Below are positions 21,449 to 33,469 of a stretch of DNA of 64,000 nt, one piece after another (the stretch's first letter is position 1; every line of letters starts with the position of its first letter). Location: NCBI RefSeq assembly GCF_958450345.1, contig NC_088784.1, positions 46,004,278 to 46,068,277 of the forward strand, in the 5' to 3' direction. A program made the translations under genes and the position numbers. The stretch comes from Calliphora vicina (taxonomy: Eukaryota > Arthropoda > Insecta > Diptera > Calliphoridae). A model generated the notes under the pieces. That model saw nothing but the letters and a program-made list of their open reading frames with translations, was not told where the DNA came from and ran no database searches.

Positions 21449-24392
21449 ATGTCTACGACTTCTAAAAAGGCTAAGGTTGAAAATTAAATTTATTCGTCTT
21501 TTTGTTTTAATCCCTTTAACAAAATGAAGCACAGATCATCAGATATGCGAAATATTTCCGACGGCTTATTAAAAAAATTCCCTACGCTGTCAAAACGATT
21601 GAAAATTTGTGGATCATGCAGGAAAGAGCTCGGAAAGTTGAACGAATTACCGAATTTGAATAGTAATGAGCCTTGCGTTGAAGTTATTCCAGATGAAGAC
21701 AAAAGTAATTCCGAGAATGAAGACAGAAATGTTGATGATGATGGTTATTCTAACTCACACAGTATGTGTTTGTATTTACCATGAAAATGTTAATGATGTT
21801 GAAGGAAATCAACTTAAATTACTTAAAAGATGATTCATCAGAAGATTTACACCATTACCGCGATTGCCTTAAATTGACTATGTGCCCTAATGCTACAACT
21901 TCTTGCCACTTGAATGTTCGAATTGCCCGGAAACCACATCCATCAAAGAAAATTTAATCAACTCTTTTGATCGAGAATGTATTGAGGAGTTAAAATTTGA
22001 ATCTTGGCTTCAGACTGAAAGATGCACACTGAAAACCATAATTATAAATGTGGATGATTTTGTGGATGAACTGTGTAGAGGATTGCTAAATTTGAGAACC
22101 CATGACTTTTTAGTCAAAGAGCAGTGGTCATTCTTCAAGGACTTGAAAACACATTTGAAGTCTGGTGAATTCATTATTTCATTTGATTTCGCAGAGAACT
22201 ATAAATATGTTCATCAGGATTCCATACAAGCATTCCACTTCAATAACGACCAAGCAACTATATTCACAGTAGTTATTTACTACATGGAAGAAGAAAACCT
22301 GGAACACAAAAGTATGGCAATCATATCCGACGATTTAAAACATGACACCGTTGCAGTTTATGAGTACCAGAAGATAATACTAAATTATCTAAAATCAAAA
22401 TTTACAGTAGAAAAGGTATACTACGTTTCGGACGGAGCTCGTCAACATTTTAAAAACAAAAGTAGCTTCGCAAATCTTACAGCTCATGAAAAAGATTTTG
22501 GAATGCCAGCTGAGTGGCATTTTCATCCTACTGCTCATGGTAAAGGAGCATGTGATGGTATTGGAGCAAACCTAAAAAGAAGTATAGCCTCCAGTGCTCT
22601 CATCAAGATCGCATCTTAGATGCGACTGCTTTATTCCACTGGGCAAAGAATTATTGTAAAGAAACTAAAATAGTTTTTAGTAGCAAAAAGGATCATGAGG
22701 AAACATTGAAAACACTAAAGAGCAGATTCGATGCTGCGGTAACAATCGATGGCACTGCTCAATACCATGCTTTCATACCGCTTGTCGATGGAAGACTCAA
22801 ATTAAAAAAGTTTTCTGCATCTACTAGGGTATTCATTCGACTAATGATCGTTCGATTAATCGAATAATTTCTTACGAATAATTATTCGAACAATTTAAAA
22901 ATGGCCATTTTCGAATAACGAATAATTCGAACAATTTTATGTAGAATAATCGAATAAAACGAATAAATGTTCATATATATTAAAATTTATAAAATTGCTT
23001 AACATTTTTCATAATTCCAAATTTAACTAAGTAATAATGACTCACAAAAATTGTATTGTTTCTGAAATTTGACAAATAACTAAAGTCAAATGGACTTTCG
23101 AGTGTTCCGATAGCTCCTTCTATAAATATATAAATATTACTGCAAGAAGTTACAATTATAAAAACAAATCTTTCAAAAATTTTAACTTAGGACTTGAACC
23201 AATGAAAACAAAAGGTATGGAATAAAATATTTGTTATTTAGCTGGCGAAATATTAGAAGAATAGCAATTAATTATCAAAATTTTAACTTAGATTAAAGTG
23301 GAGTTGAATGTGATGGAGAATGTGATTTTGAAACGGCCGTCGAAAGTGATATTGAGGATGACATTTATATTGATTACATTGAAATAGATGAAGGCCATGA
23401 TCATAAAATATATGTATATAAGTGATGTTAAACCGCGTACGTACATAAGTATTGCAAAATATTTCATAAATCGAATGATAAACACAAATATTGCAAACTA
23501 ATGTTTGGTTGCAAGAAAAGCATGGAGTTCGTCTTATACATGATTTTGAATATCGTTGAACATCTTTGTCTAACATGGTAATAAACTTTTTGCGTATTTG
23601 TAAATGCGTAAATCATGCACTGCCTGACTTCAAATTAGCCACGTTCACTCACAATGATATCAAACTTACTACAGATTCCCTTTATTATGTAATTCCCCAA
23701 GACCACTTTATTAAGAAAAGATTCGGCAACGTTGATAGAGCTTGATGTATAATACAATTTGTTATAAATAATTTAGAAATAGTGAATAATTAATTTACTA
23801 CAGAATTAGTTACTCAATTTAAAACCCGAATTAATGAACGACATAAAAAAGTTCTTAATACGTTTATATTGTAGTTATTTGAACTCAGGATCATGTCCAA
23901 CTAGCTCAAATTTTTTAAAGCATAGCTCCAAAACGGAAACTGAAGGGTTTGCTAGTCAATTGTTTTCTAGATTTTTCGGGAGGGAATCTGATCAAAATAT
24001 TTCTGATGAAAATTTAATAATTGACATTGTTTTTGAATGTTTTTTAACATTATCAGTACTTGCATTTTTAACTTTAACGTTATTTTTTGTTTTCCTTTAA
24101 CAATAAAATATTTAAAAACCTACATCAAAACTTCATTCTTTGCTTTTTTAAAACAAATTAAATTATTCGAATAATTCGATTAATTTTAAACGTGTGATCG
24201 AATTATTCGAACAAGTTAAAATCTCTTATTCGAATTATTCGTTTTATTCGAACAAGAGAAAAATCGAATAATTCGAATACCCTAGCATCTACTCAATGCG
24301 ATTTCTTTCCAAAGCCAAAAAAGAAGCCAGCAGCGAAATCAGTAGCTGAATCTAATAACGCCAAGAAAGGATTGACAAAAAAAAGCAGCTAA
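21449..24392 (+). pseudogene. Transposase-like (DDE-like) gene, frameshifted and split by a hAT
   Basis: Reads from ATG 21449 (MSTTSKKAKVEN, then a stop), FCFNPFNKMKHRS, FPTLSKRLKICGSCRKEL, an acidic stretch, then from 21903 a long frame with FDFAENYKYVHQDS, YYVSDGARQHFKNK and EWHFHPTAHGKGACDGIGAN. The Asp in FDFAENY and in SDG, plus the HGK..CDGIG block, look like an RNase-H-type catalytic core; this family recurs in arthropod genomes, but I cannot name it. A frameshift near 22610 leads to LDATALFHWAKN; the hAT at 22825 splits KFSAST, and the frame resumes QCDFFPKPKKK to TAA at 24392. At least three frameshifts plus a stop: not functional as read. Confidence 0.75.
22825..24284. mobile_element. 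hAT element, TAGGGTATTC family, inside the transposase-like gene
   Basis: Ends TAGGGTATTC / GAATACCCTA with perfect 8-bp TSD GCATCTAC (22817-22824, 24285-24292). Both subterminal regions are packed with TTCGAATAAT-type motifs. Removing it and one TSD restores the reading frame of the surrounding gene. Interior frames such as 23834-24100 have no clear domain. Confidence 0.92.
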
Positions 24393-24525
24393 TAAAGGTG
24401 ACAAATAAGGAGGATAAAAGTATGGATATTTGAAAATTTAAAAACTTCATAAATTAAGTGTAAAAATAGTTATTATATAAATTGATCTATTGTGATTAAG
24501 ATTAAATTTTACTAAATTATTCATC

Positions 24526-25286
<761 letters not shown>

Positions 25287-25479
25287 TAAATTAATTATTA
25301 TTACAAATAAATAACAAAATTAAATTATTCAACATTTCCATAGAAAAAAAGTGATTTTTATTCCTGAGGTTAACATATTATGGGTATTACAGTATCGAGG
25401 CTATGAAATTTTAGTTGGGTATGTTACATACCATCGGAAAGGCTAATGTGTCTAGTTTCTCTGCGTAAGTTTAATTTTT

Positions 25480-26414
25480 AAGGTTTACACACATATGAAA
25501 AAAATTAAAATAGTGAAAATTTAAAAACCTTTGTCTTGAGTTACAAAACATTTATTTTGATAGATATCCCACTCGCATCCCACTAAGCGACCAAAAAGGT
25601 TTTAAAGGAAAAGACCTAAGCTTTCTTTTGAGAAAAAAAATTAATAAAAAAAGAGTCCATTTTGGAAAAAAAAAAGTCAAAAAGGTTTTTGATTTTTCAA
25701 AAAAAAGTAAAAAATTGTATGTCTTGAGTTACAAAACATTTTTTTTATAGATATCCCACTCGCATCCCACTAAGCGACAAAAAGGGTGTTAAAGGAAAAC
25801 ACATAAGCTTTCTTCTGAGCAAAAAAAAAAAATTAAAAAATGGGTTCATTTTTTAAAAAAAAGTCAACAAAGTTTTTGATTTTGCAAAAAAATTCAAAAA
25901 TTTTAAATCTTGAGTTACAAAATATTTTTTTTGATAGATATCCCACTCGCATCCCACTAAGCGACCATATAGGTCGCTTAGGAAAAGACCTAAGCTTTCT
26001 TAAAAAAAATAAAAAAAAAATAAAAAGGGCCCATTTTGAAAAAAAAAGTCAAAAATATTTTTGATTTAAAAAAAAAAAGTCAAAAATATTTTTGATTTTA
26101 AAAAAAAAAATCAAAAATATTTTATTAAATTTTTTTAATTTTTTTTTTCGAAAGATTGCATAAATAGCTATCTAAACTATTTGGGACACATTTTGCTAAG
26201 AACAATAGGTAATAAGTTATATGGATAAAAAAAAACACCTGTTTGGCCAAAATGTCAAATTTTGACCTCCTATAACTCAGAGAGTTCTTGACCGATCTTG
26301 TTGAAAAATGGTGTCCGAATTACTATTCAATAGAACTAACATTGGTGCAAATTTCATCGCGATCGGAAGACATCGATTTCAAAAGTTGGTTCACTTGACG
26401 TGAAATGCCCCATA
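25480..26414 (-). repeat. Right inverted end of Foldback-like element
   Basis: Inverted match to 20001-20885, with unit markers near 25570, 25757 and 25945 (complement of GTGGGATGCGAGTGGG). Slightly longer through poly(A) and AAAATC slippage near 26060-26110. Confidence 0.88.
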
Positions 26415-26903
26415 CATAAAAAACGGCTGGACCGATTTTGATGAAATTTTCAGGGAATCTTCACAATAGCCCAGTGGGTAACACTACATAGATATATTTT
26501 TGATATTCGGTCTATGGGCGGAGGGGTGTGTAAAAATCAAATTTTTACATTATACCGCTAATGTATGTATGTTCCGTATAGACTTAAAAAAAGGCTGGGC
26601 TGATTTTTATTAAATTTTCACGGAATCTTCAGAAAAGCCTTTTGGGTAACAGTGTAAAGTCAGATTTTTGATTTTCGGTCTGTGATAAACAATTTGATTA
26701 CTCTTGCATATTAGGTGCATGAATAAGAAATTTCCATACTGAGTTTTTGAATTCATTGGAACCAGCCGAAATGCCACTACATGTATTATCATTGAAGGTT
26801 GGTTCACCGACTTTGTCCGACACTGTATATTAAAGTCGAGATCGAGATGCAATATAAAACAGATGTTTTATAAAGGCCAGCAACGCGGACCGGGTTCAGC
26901 TAG
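26415..26903 (+). mobile_element. Helitron-like 3' part ending CTAG
   Basis: Two degenerate copies of the AACGGCTGGACCGATTTT...GGGTAACA unit, then AACGCGGACCGGGTTCAGCTAG with T as next base, the CTRR|T ending of Helitrons. No Rep/Helicase coding. Confidence 0.6.
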
Positions 26904-26913
26904 TTAATTATAA

Positions 26914-27525
26914 TACAATGTTCACACGACGGCATTATTCGTCATTCACGCTCTCATTCGTCATTCAACCCCCAATTACGAACTGAATTACATGATTCGC
27001 CATACAAAATTTCAAGTGCGAATTACCTTGTTCGTACGTAATTCAGTTTGAATTACCTTATGAATTACGAACGAATGACTGTCATCTCTAATTTTTATCG
27101 ATTATTTATGTATCAAAATCAGCTGTCCAAACAAAAATGTCAAAAGAAAACAAAATAGAGAAAAAGATTTTTGTATTAAATAAATAAATTAAAAGAAATA
27201 AAAAGTCTGATTAGAGTTAAATTCATTTGTAGAAGTAGCAGCTCCGCCATTCTTTCAGCCCACACCTTTAATAAAGCCCGCTCGCTGCCCTGGTCCCAAT
27301 TGCTTGCACTTTTTCTTTTTTCTAATAATGAAAATAATAATTAAATTATATTTGTTTAATTAATAATGCTACAATTTTATGTTTTTACTTACCTTTTTTA
27401 TCCATTGCCAAATTACAAATTTAAAATTCGCACTGAATTACGAATGTTGTCGTGTAAACAGGTTGATTCGCAATCGTAATTCAAAGCGCGAATTAAGTAA
27501 TTCAGACTGCCGTGAAAACATGGCA
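26914..27525. mobile_element. PIF/Harbinger-like MITE, family K, copy 2
   Basis: Opposite orientation to copies 1 and 3. TSD TAA (26911-26913, 27526-27528). Ends TACAATGTTCACACGACG / CCGTGAAAACATGGCA. It sits in the left terminal repeat of the next element. Confidence 0.88.
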
Positions 27526-27920
27526 TAAGGTAGTGTTATCAGAACAGCTGATCGTTTTTTGCTACAATGTTCATTTTTCGCCGTGGTGCAGAATCAATGT
27601 CAAACTTTGTTTACATTTTGTAAATGTCAAACTTTGTTTTGCTGTTAAATTCGTTTATGTTTTAAAACCAATAATAATACTACACGAAATTAGTTTTATT
27701 TTTAAAAACATCAAATTATATTACAAACAGATTCAAATTTATAAAAATTTTTTGTTTAACAAAAATTCGCTTTGATTTATTTGTGAGCTGTTTTTGACAT
27801 TTTTCCCTGACAGCCAATTCGCCTTCAAATGCAGGCACAATGTCAAACTACATATAAAAAAATATAACCAATTCGCTCGGTATTCTGAATTCGCCGATGA
27901 CACTACCTTATAATTAATAT
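27526..27920. mobile_element. Inverted-repeat element with GGTAGTGT ends
   Basis: Ends TAAGGTAGTGTTATC / GATGACACTACCTTA. If the MITE just upstream is removed, the left end extends to TTAATTATAAGGTAGTG, an exact complement of the right end, implying that the MITE landed inside this terminal repeat. Interior shares CAGCTGAT and GTCAAACTACATAT with MITE family B. Confidence 0.65.
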
Positions 27921-27972
27921 ACCTTGCTCTAGTATGTATCGATAAACAGGCAACGTCGTCATAAGACTGTTA

Positions 27973-28564
27973 TGCCATGTCAACATTCGTAATGCAGTTT
28001 GACATTTATTTATTTCTTCTTCTTGTTTTTTTCTTCTGTTTACATGTTTTGTTTTTTTTTTTTGTTTGGTGCGAATTTTAAATTTGTAATTTGGCAATGG
28101 ATAAAAAAGGTAAGTAAAAACATAAAATTGTAGCATTATTAATTAAACAAATATAATTTAATTATTATTTTCATTATTAGAAAAATGTACAAGCAAGTGG
28201 GACCAGGGCAGCGAGCGGGCTTTATTAGAGGTGTGGACTGAAAGAATGGCAGATCTGCTACTTCTACAAATGAATTTAACTTTAATCAGACTTTTTATTT
28301 CTTTTAATTTATTTAATACAAAAATCTTTTTCTTTATTTTGTTTTGTTTGGACAGCTGATTTTGATACATAAATAATCGATAAAAATTAGAGATGACAGT
28401 CATTCGTTCGTAATTCATAAGGTAATTCAAACTGAATTACGTACGAACAAGGTAATTCCCACTTGAAATTTTGTATGGCGAATCATGTAATTCAGTTCGT
28501 AATTGGGGGTTGAATGACGAATGAGAGCGTGAATGACGAATAATGCCGTCGTGTGAACATGGTA
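27973..28564. mobile_element. PIF/Harbinger-like MITE, family K, copy 3
   Basis: TSD TTA (27970-27972, 28565-28567). Lacks part of the left end found in copies 1 and 2. Keeps ATGGATAAAAAAG|GTAAGT, an intact-looking splice donor, and the WDQGSER-type downstream frame. Confidence 0.85.
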
Positions 28565-28640
28565 TTAGAGAATACAAAATTAGCATTGACGTTGGGTTAA
28601 AGTGATGTTGAATCAAAATTGACGACGATGTTGACGACGC

Positions 28641-29100
28641 CTAACAGAATAAGGGTGCATAATTAAGTTTTGTTATTAGTATATTAGAAAGTGACTTTTT
28701 GGACATTAATTTTGTTAATATTGTAGACAACGCACTAAATGAACGCTCCACAGAAACCTGAGTAGCAGGTACAGCCAGTACGGTCTCTACAATTTGTCTC
28801 ATATCCTTATCTTTGGTACATGATTTATTCCAATATTCAAGCACATTTGTATCGAAAAAAGCCCTTTCTCCGTCACAAAGCTTCAATAATTTCTGTTAAT
28901 ATTTCCTCTATAGGTTTGTGAAGATAAGTTTTGTGCACCCATTAAAGACTGAACGTGAGTATCTAAGTTGAGTTGTCTTGTAAAGTGTAGTTTACCAAAT
29001 TGGAATAATCTAAAATGTCTTGCTCATTTGAATTGTTTGTCAATTTGTTAACCATTTCATGTACTGCAAGCAAGTGGTCCTTAAATAAAAAAATATAGAA
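28641..29100 (-). pseudogene. hAT transposase C-terminal (dimerisation) remnant
   Basis: Minus strand, 28886-28641, reads NVLEYWNKSCTKDKDMRQIV then VLAVPATQVSVERSFSALST, the conserved hAT C-terminal dimerisation signature. Upstream in a broken frame DHLLAVHEMVNKLTNNS continues the family. Stops near 28960 and 28900 make it a relic. Its terminal repeats were not identified. Confidence 0.85.
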
Positions 29101-29113
29101 CATTTGAAATAAA

Positions 29114-29903
29114 AACAAGTAAGAGTGCTATATTCGGCTATGCCGAATCTTATATACCCTTTACCTTTGTTGTGGATGTATTATTATTTTTTATAATTAG
29201 TATATATGTATGTATGTACATTGCCCACTTTCAGCGTACAGCATCATAAATTTATCAAGAACACAAAAAACAACAACAACGCCAAACGAAACAAAACACC
29301 AAAAGAAAAAACAAAAACAAAATACGCAAGCCAATGAAACCAACACACATCCAAACATACGTTTTATTGTATAAAAAACAACAACGCCAAAAGAAACACA
29401 ACACAAAAGAAAAACAAAATACTCAAAACATGCACATCCATACGATTTATTTCTTTTTTGTCAAAAAAACATACACACAACCAAACAAACGTTTAGTTGT
29501 ATAAAAAACAACAACAACGTCAAAAGAAACAAAACACAAAAAAACAAAATACGCAAATCATGCATATCCAAGCATACGTTTTGTTGCTTTTTTGTCAAAA
29601 AAACCAACACACAACCAAACAAACGTATAGTTGTATAAAAAACAACAACAACGCCAAAAGAAATAAAACACAAAAAAAAAAAAAACAAAATACGCAAAGC
29701 ATGCACATCCAAAAACATACGTTTTGTTGTGTTTTTTGATGAAATTTTCAGAGGTTGTCTCGGATTTTTGCTCATATCTCCGTTATTTATGGACGGATTT
29801 TGCTGATTTTAAATAGCAAAATTCTCGAAAGTATGTCTGACAGAATTGTTGAAGATTTGGATCCCGGAGATATCTGGGGCCTTCAGAAAATTGATTTCAA
29901 CAG

Positions 29904-29949
<46 letters not shown>

Positions 29950-30088
29950 GGACATGGCTTAATCGACTCCGCTATCTATAAGGATCCAGAATATATATAC
30001 TTTATAGGGTCGGAAATGAAAAATGTAGAAATTACAAACGGAATGACAAACTTATATATACGCTTCTCACGAAGCTGAAGGGTATAAA
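29114..30088 (-). mobile_element. DINE-1/INE-1-like Helentron, fuller copy
   Basis: Minus orientation: 5' side at 30088 (TATACCCTTCAGCTTCGTGA), a GTCTGTCT microsatellite (about 29908-29950), and the 3' hairpin ATTCGGCTATGCCGAAT near 29130 with the ACTTGT end. It contains a four-unit minisatellite at 29265-29740. Non-coding. Confidence 0.85.
29265..29740. repeat. Minisatellite inside the Helentron
   Basis: Four units of roughly 110-136 bp, marked by AACAACGCCAAAAGAAAC and ATGCACATCCAAACATACG, starting near 29274, 29383, 29509 and 29645. Confidence 0.8.
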
Positions 30089-31610
30089 AAAATACGTATT
30101 CATGTATAATGTCATATACAGTGACTCACAGCTTATTTGATGCAGGTAAAATTATCTTAGAAACTCTAAAATTATTCAATGTTCATTCAATTTATCAATC
30201 AAATTTTATATAAAATGTAATGATATATGTCCTCTTATAATGCTGAGGAAGAAAAAATAACAAAAACCAATCTAATTGAAGAAATATTAATGAAAAACAT
30301 AGTTTTCTCGTTAAAATAAACTCACAGCTTAAATGATGAAGTATAAAAGTTGGAAAATGAAGTTGAAAAATATTTAAGTTTTACGGGTTCTGCTCGAGGC
30401 AAATTTTGATGGAAGGACTGCCCGAAATAAGCCGTTTATAAATACTGTTAATAGAAGGCGAAGAATCGAGTTTTGTCGACAACATTTGAACAAAGACATT
30501 TCAAGCAAGGTACAATTATTAGAAAGTACGTTCTCAATTATACATTCCCTATAACGTCAAACAAAAGAAAATTAGAAAAAAACAAAATGTCGAAAAGACA
30601 AAAAAAATAATTAAACAAATTTTTGTGTATTTACTTTTTTTTCGTGAAATATTCAATTCAAATTAAATTTTTTTCCAAATAAATATGTGTTAGTTTCAAT
30701 ATAACGTGCAAAACATTGAGAAAACAAAATAAAAAGTGATTAGAGTAAATGCGTTATGTGACGTTGCACAGTGGTATGAGAAAAAAAAAGATGGAAATAA
30801 ATCTGTAACTTCTAAACCCTTAGTCCGATTTGAATGAAATTTGACATACGCGCAGACGAAGTGTTGTCGAGTTTAAGTTTTGAATTTTGACCGCACGGGC
30901 CCACCGGGGGTGCGGCCAGGGTTCCCCAAAGTAGGACACCTCGGGTATGTTCAATTTTTAAAACGATCCTATTTCTTCGGCTATGTTCTGATTTCAAAAA
31001 AATTACGTATATGGAATCTTCTCGTCGTAGATATCAATTATCTCTTTTAGCTTAGGAGATATTCGCATTTGAAAATTAAATTTTCAACATTTTTACCCAC
31101 CCTACTCCAGTTTTTTGATAACAGCGGATCCAAATATTTCCCGATTTTCTCCATTTTTCTTTTGTTGGACTAACAATAAATTTATGTATGAAATGTAGAA
31201 AGAATTGTTTAAAAATCATGACTGAGTACAAAGTTAAATGCATTTCAATTTTAAAAATTTTAAAAATGCGATTTTTCGCTATTTTTTTGGGAAAAAAGTA
31301 CTATTATTCTTTTTAAGTTATCTAAAAAATTTCCAAAAGGATGTATAAAGAATTTGTACTTTTTAAAAAGCTAACTTTACATCAAACGTTTTAAATTAAA
31401 AAATTGCAAATTTTTAATACCGAGGGGACCAGGTCCATTCAAAGAACGCCTATTTTTTATGTAAAATTCAACTTTAGGGCAAAAATTCTCAAATCGCATA
31501 CTCGATATCAAAATATAGTAACCCATTTTACATGGCCCAATATGTTCTTAATTATTTTGTAAAGGGTTCCGATAACCCCGCCCCTAGTATGGATATTATA
31601 GCCTAAAAAC

Positions 31611-32671
31611 TAGGGTAGTCAATCGATTAACCGTTAATCGGTTAACCGATTAATTTTGGACGGTTAACTGTTCGAATAATTTGAAATTGCCGATTTTCAA
31701 ATAACAAATAAACCGATTAATTTGTGTCGATTAACCGATTAACCGAAATTCCTTTTTTTGCACTTTAAATTTTTTTTTGTATTTAATTTTCCATTTCAAT
31801 TCAAACACAAATTTCAAATTTCAAGTTTAGTAAGTATGTATAACAACATTTCAAAAAAAAGACGAAACTTTTTTTTGAAATGAGTCTTTTATCATAACTG
31901 AACGAAACTATTAAATTAACCAAAATCTAAAACAATCCAAAAAGGAATATTCTTGATTTCTCCAAAATATACAATCAGCGAGAGAGTTTTTTCCAAGAAA
32001 AGTTCTATTAAATCTAAAGAAAAAAATCGTTTAAATTATATTCTTTTTATAAAAGATTATTTCAGAATATCTCACTAAAACTATAAAAAACTCACACATC
32101 GCTCCTTTGCTGCAACAAAGTCGTTTCGAGAAAAACATCTTTGAATATTTTATGACATTTTACTATTTCTTAAATAAATTTTCAACAAGTCATGCGATTT
32201 CAGAAATTTAAATAGGAGATTTTAATATCTTTCTAACCTGTATTTAACCCAAATTTTTACTTATCAAATATACGAGAAAACATGAATTTTTACAATGTTT
32301 ACAACAACAAAACACCCTCACACAAAAAATAATTTATTTTTTTGAAAACTGATAAAACTTTATGAAAGATTATAGAACAGCGCATATTTTGTATTACTCA
32401 GTTCAATAAACAGGGATTTTGAGTAATGATGTTGTTGCAGCAAATAGGCGATATGTTTACAAAAATAATCTCAGATACCTTATTTGCCATTTTTTATGTT
32501 TTTGTATACAAAATTCGTTGTTGTATTTTCAATTTGAAATGAAAATATAAATTATTCGGTTAATCGAATAATTTTAAATTAACCGATTATTAACCGATTA
32601 AATCTAAACCTCGATTAATTATTTGCTCGATTAACCGATTAAACCAGAAACCCGATTAATTGAATACCCTA
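31611..32671. mobile_element. hAT element, TAGGGTAGTC family
   Basis: Ends TAGGGTAGTCAATCGATTAA / TTAATTGAATACCCTA with perfect 8-bp TSD CTAAAAAC (31603-31610, 32672-32679). The unoccupied site survives at about 36661-36690 in the opposite arm. Subterminal regions are arrays of AACCGATTAA-type motifs. Confidence 0.93.
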
Positions 32672-33469
32672 CTAAAAACTAAAAAATACCATTTTTGTGA
32701 TTTTTCAACACTTTTTTGGGAATTGCGGGATTCCTCATTACAAATTTTGGTGTTCAGTTTTTCAAAAATTGGTGTTCAGTTTTTCATTTTAAATCGAAAA
32801 ATCTATATTACTGTAAAATTTTGTTAAAAAATATTCATAAATAAAAATTTTATTTCAAATTAAAATATTTGTATCTTTGCAAAAACTCAAAAAAAGCATT
32901 TTTTGTCGTATTTTTCAAAAAAGTATTCCATGATTTTTTTAGTTGTAAAAAGTTATATATATCTTTGAAAAGTAGACAAAATTCCCTATCCGTTGACATA
33001 TAATATGTCTACATTGTCCCATTTACGTGGCAAATTAATTAGGGAAAACTTAACAACTCGCAGAGAATTTACCTAACATAGAAATTCATAAAAAGTATGT
33101 TTGCCTGCAAATAACATTTTGTCTACTTTTCAAAGATATATATAACTTTTTACAACTAAAAAAATCATGGAATACTTTTTTGAAAAATACGACAAAAAAT
33201 GCTTTTTTTGAGTTTTTGCAAAGATACAAATATTTTAATTTGAAATAAAATTTTTATTTATGAATATGGAATACTTTTTTGAAAAATACGACAACAAATG
33301 TTTTTTAATTTGAAATATAATTTTTATTTATGAATATTTTTTTTTAACGCTTTATTGATTTATTGAATCTGTCTATTTTGACCTTACAATAAGTATTTAA
33401 ATTTTATAACTAAAATTAAAACTATTTGCTCTTCAGCAAGAGAGCCATAATCGTAAACTGTCACTCATC

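Larger units (their letters stand above)
14451..22356. repeat. Large palindrome, zero spacer, arms 3957 and 3949 bp
   Basis: The left arm 14451-18407 is the reverse complement of 18408-22356. The symmetry centre is the GTTTG|CAAAC step at 18407/18408, with no spacer. Paired coordinates sum to 36815 near the centre and 36807 outside, so net indel is 8 bp. Seen differences include a 9-bp deletion in the right arm near 20580, a nearby T/C change, and a Glu/Asp codon change in the transposase-like gene; identity is otherwise near total. Each arm holds a TA MITE, a 32-bp hairpin, a Helitron-like start, a Foldback-type end and the start of a transposase-like gene. An assembly or read-fold artefact must be considered. 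Confidence 0.93.

Noticed and set aside
29461..29775. ORFs of about 80-107 codons on both strands
   Set aside because: They come from the minisatellite and the GTCT-type microsatellite of a Helentron.
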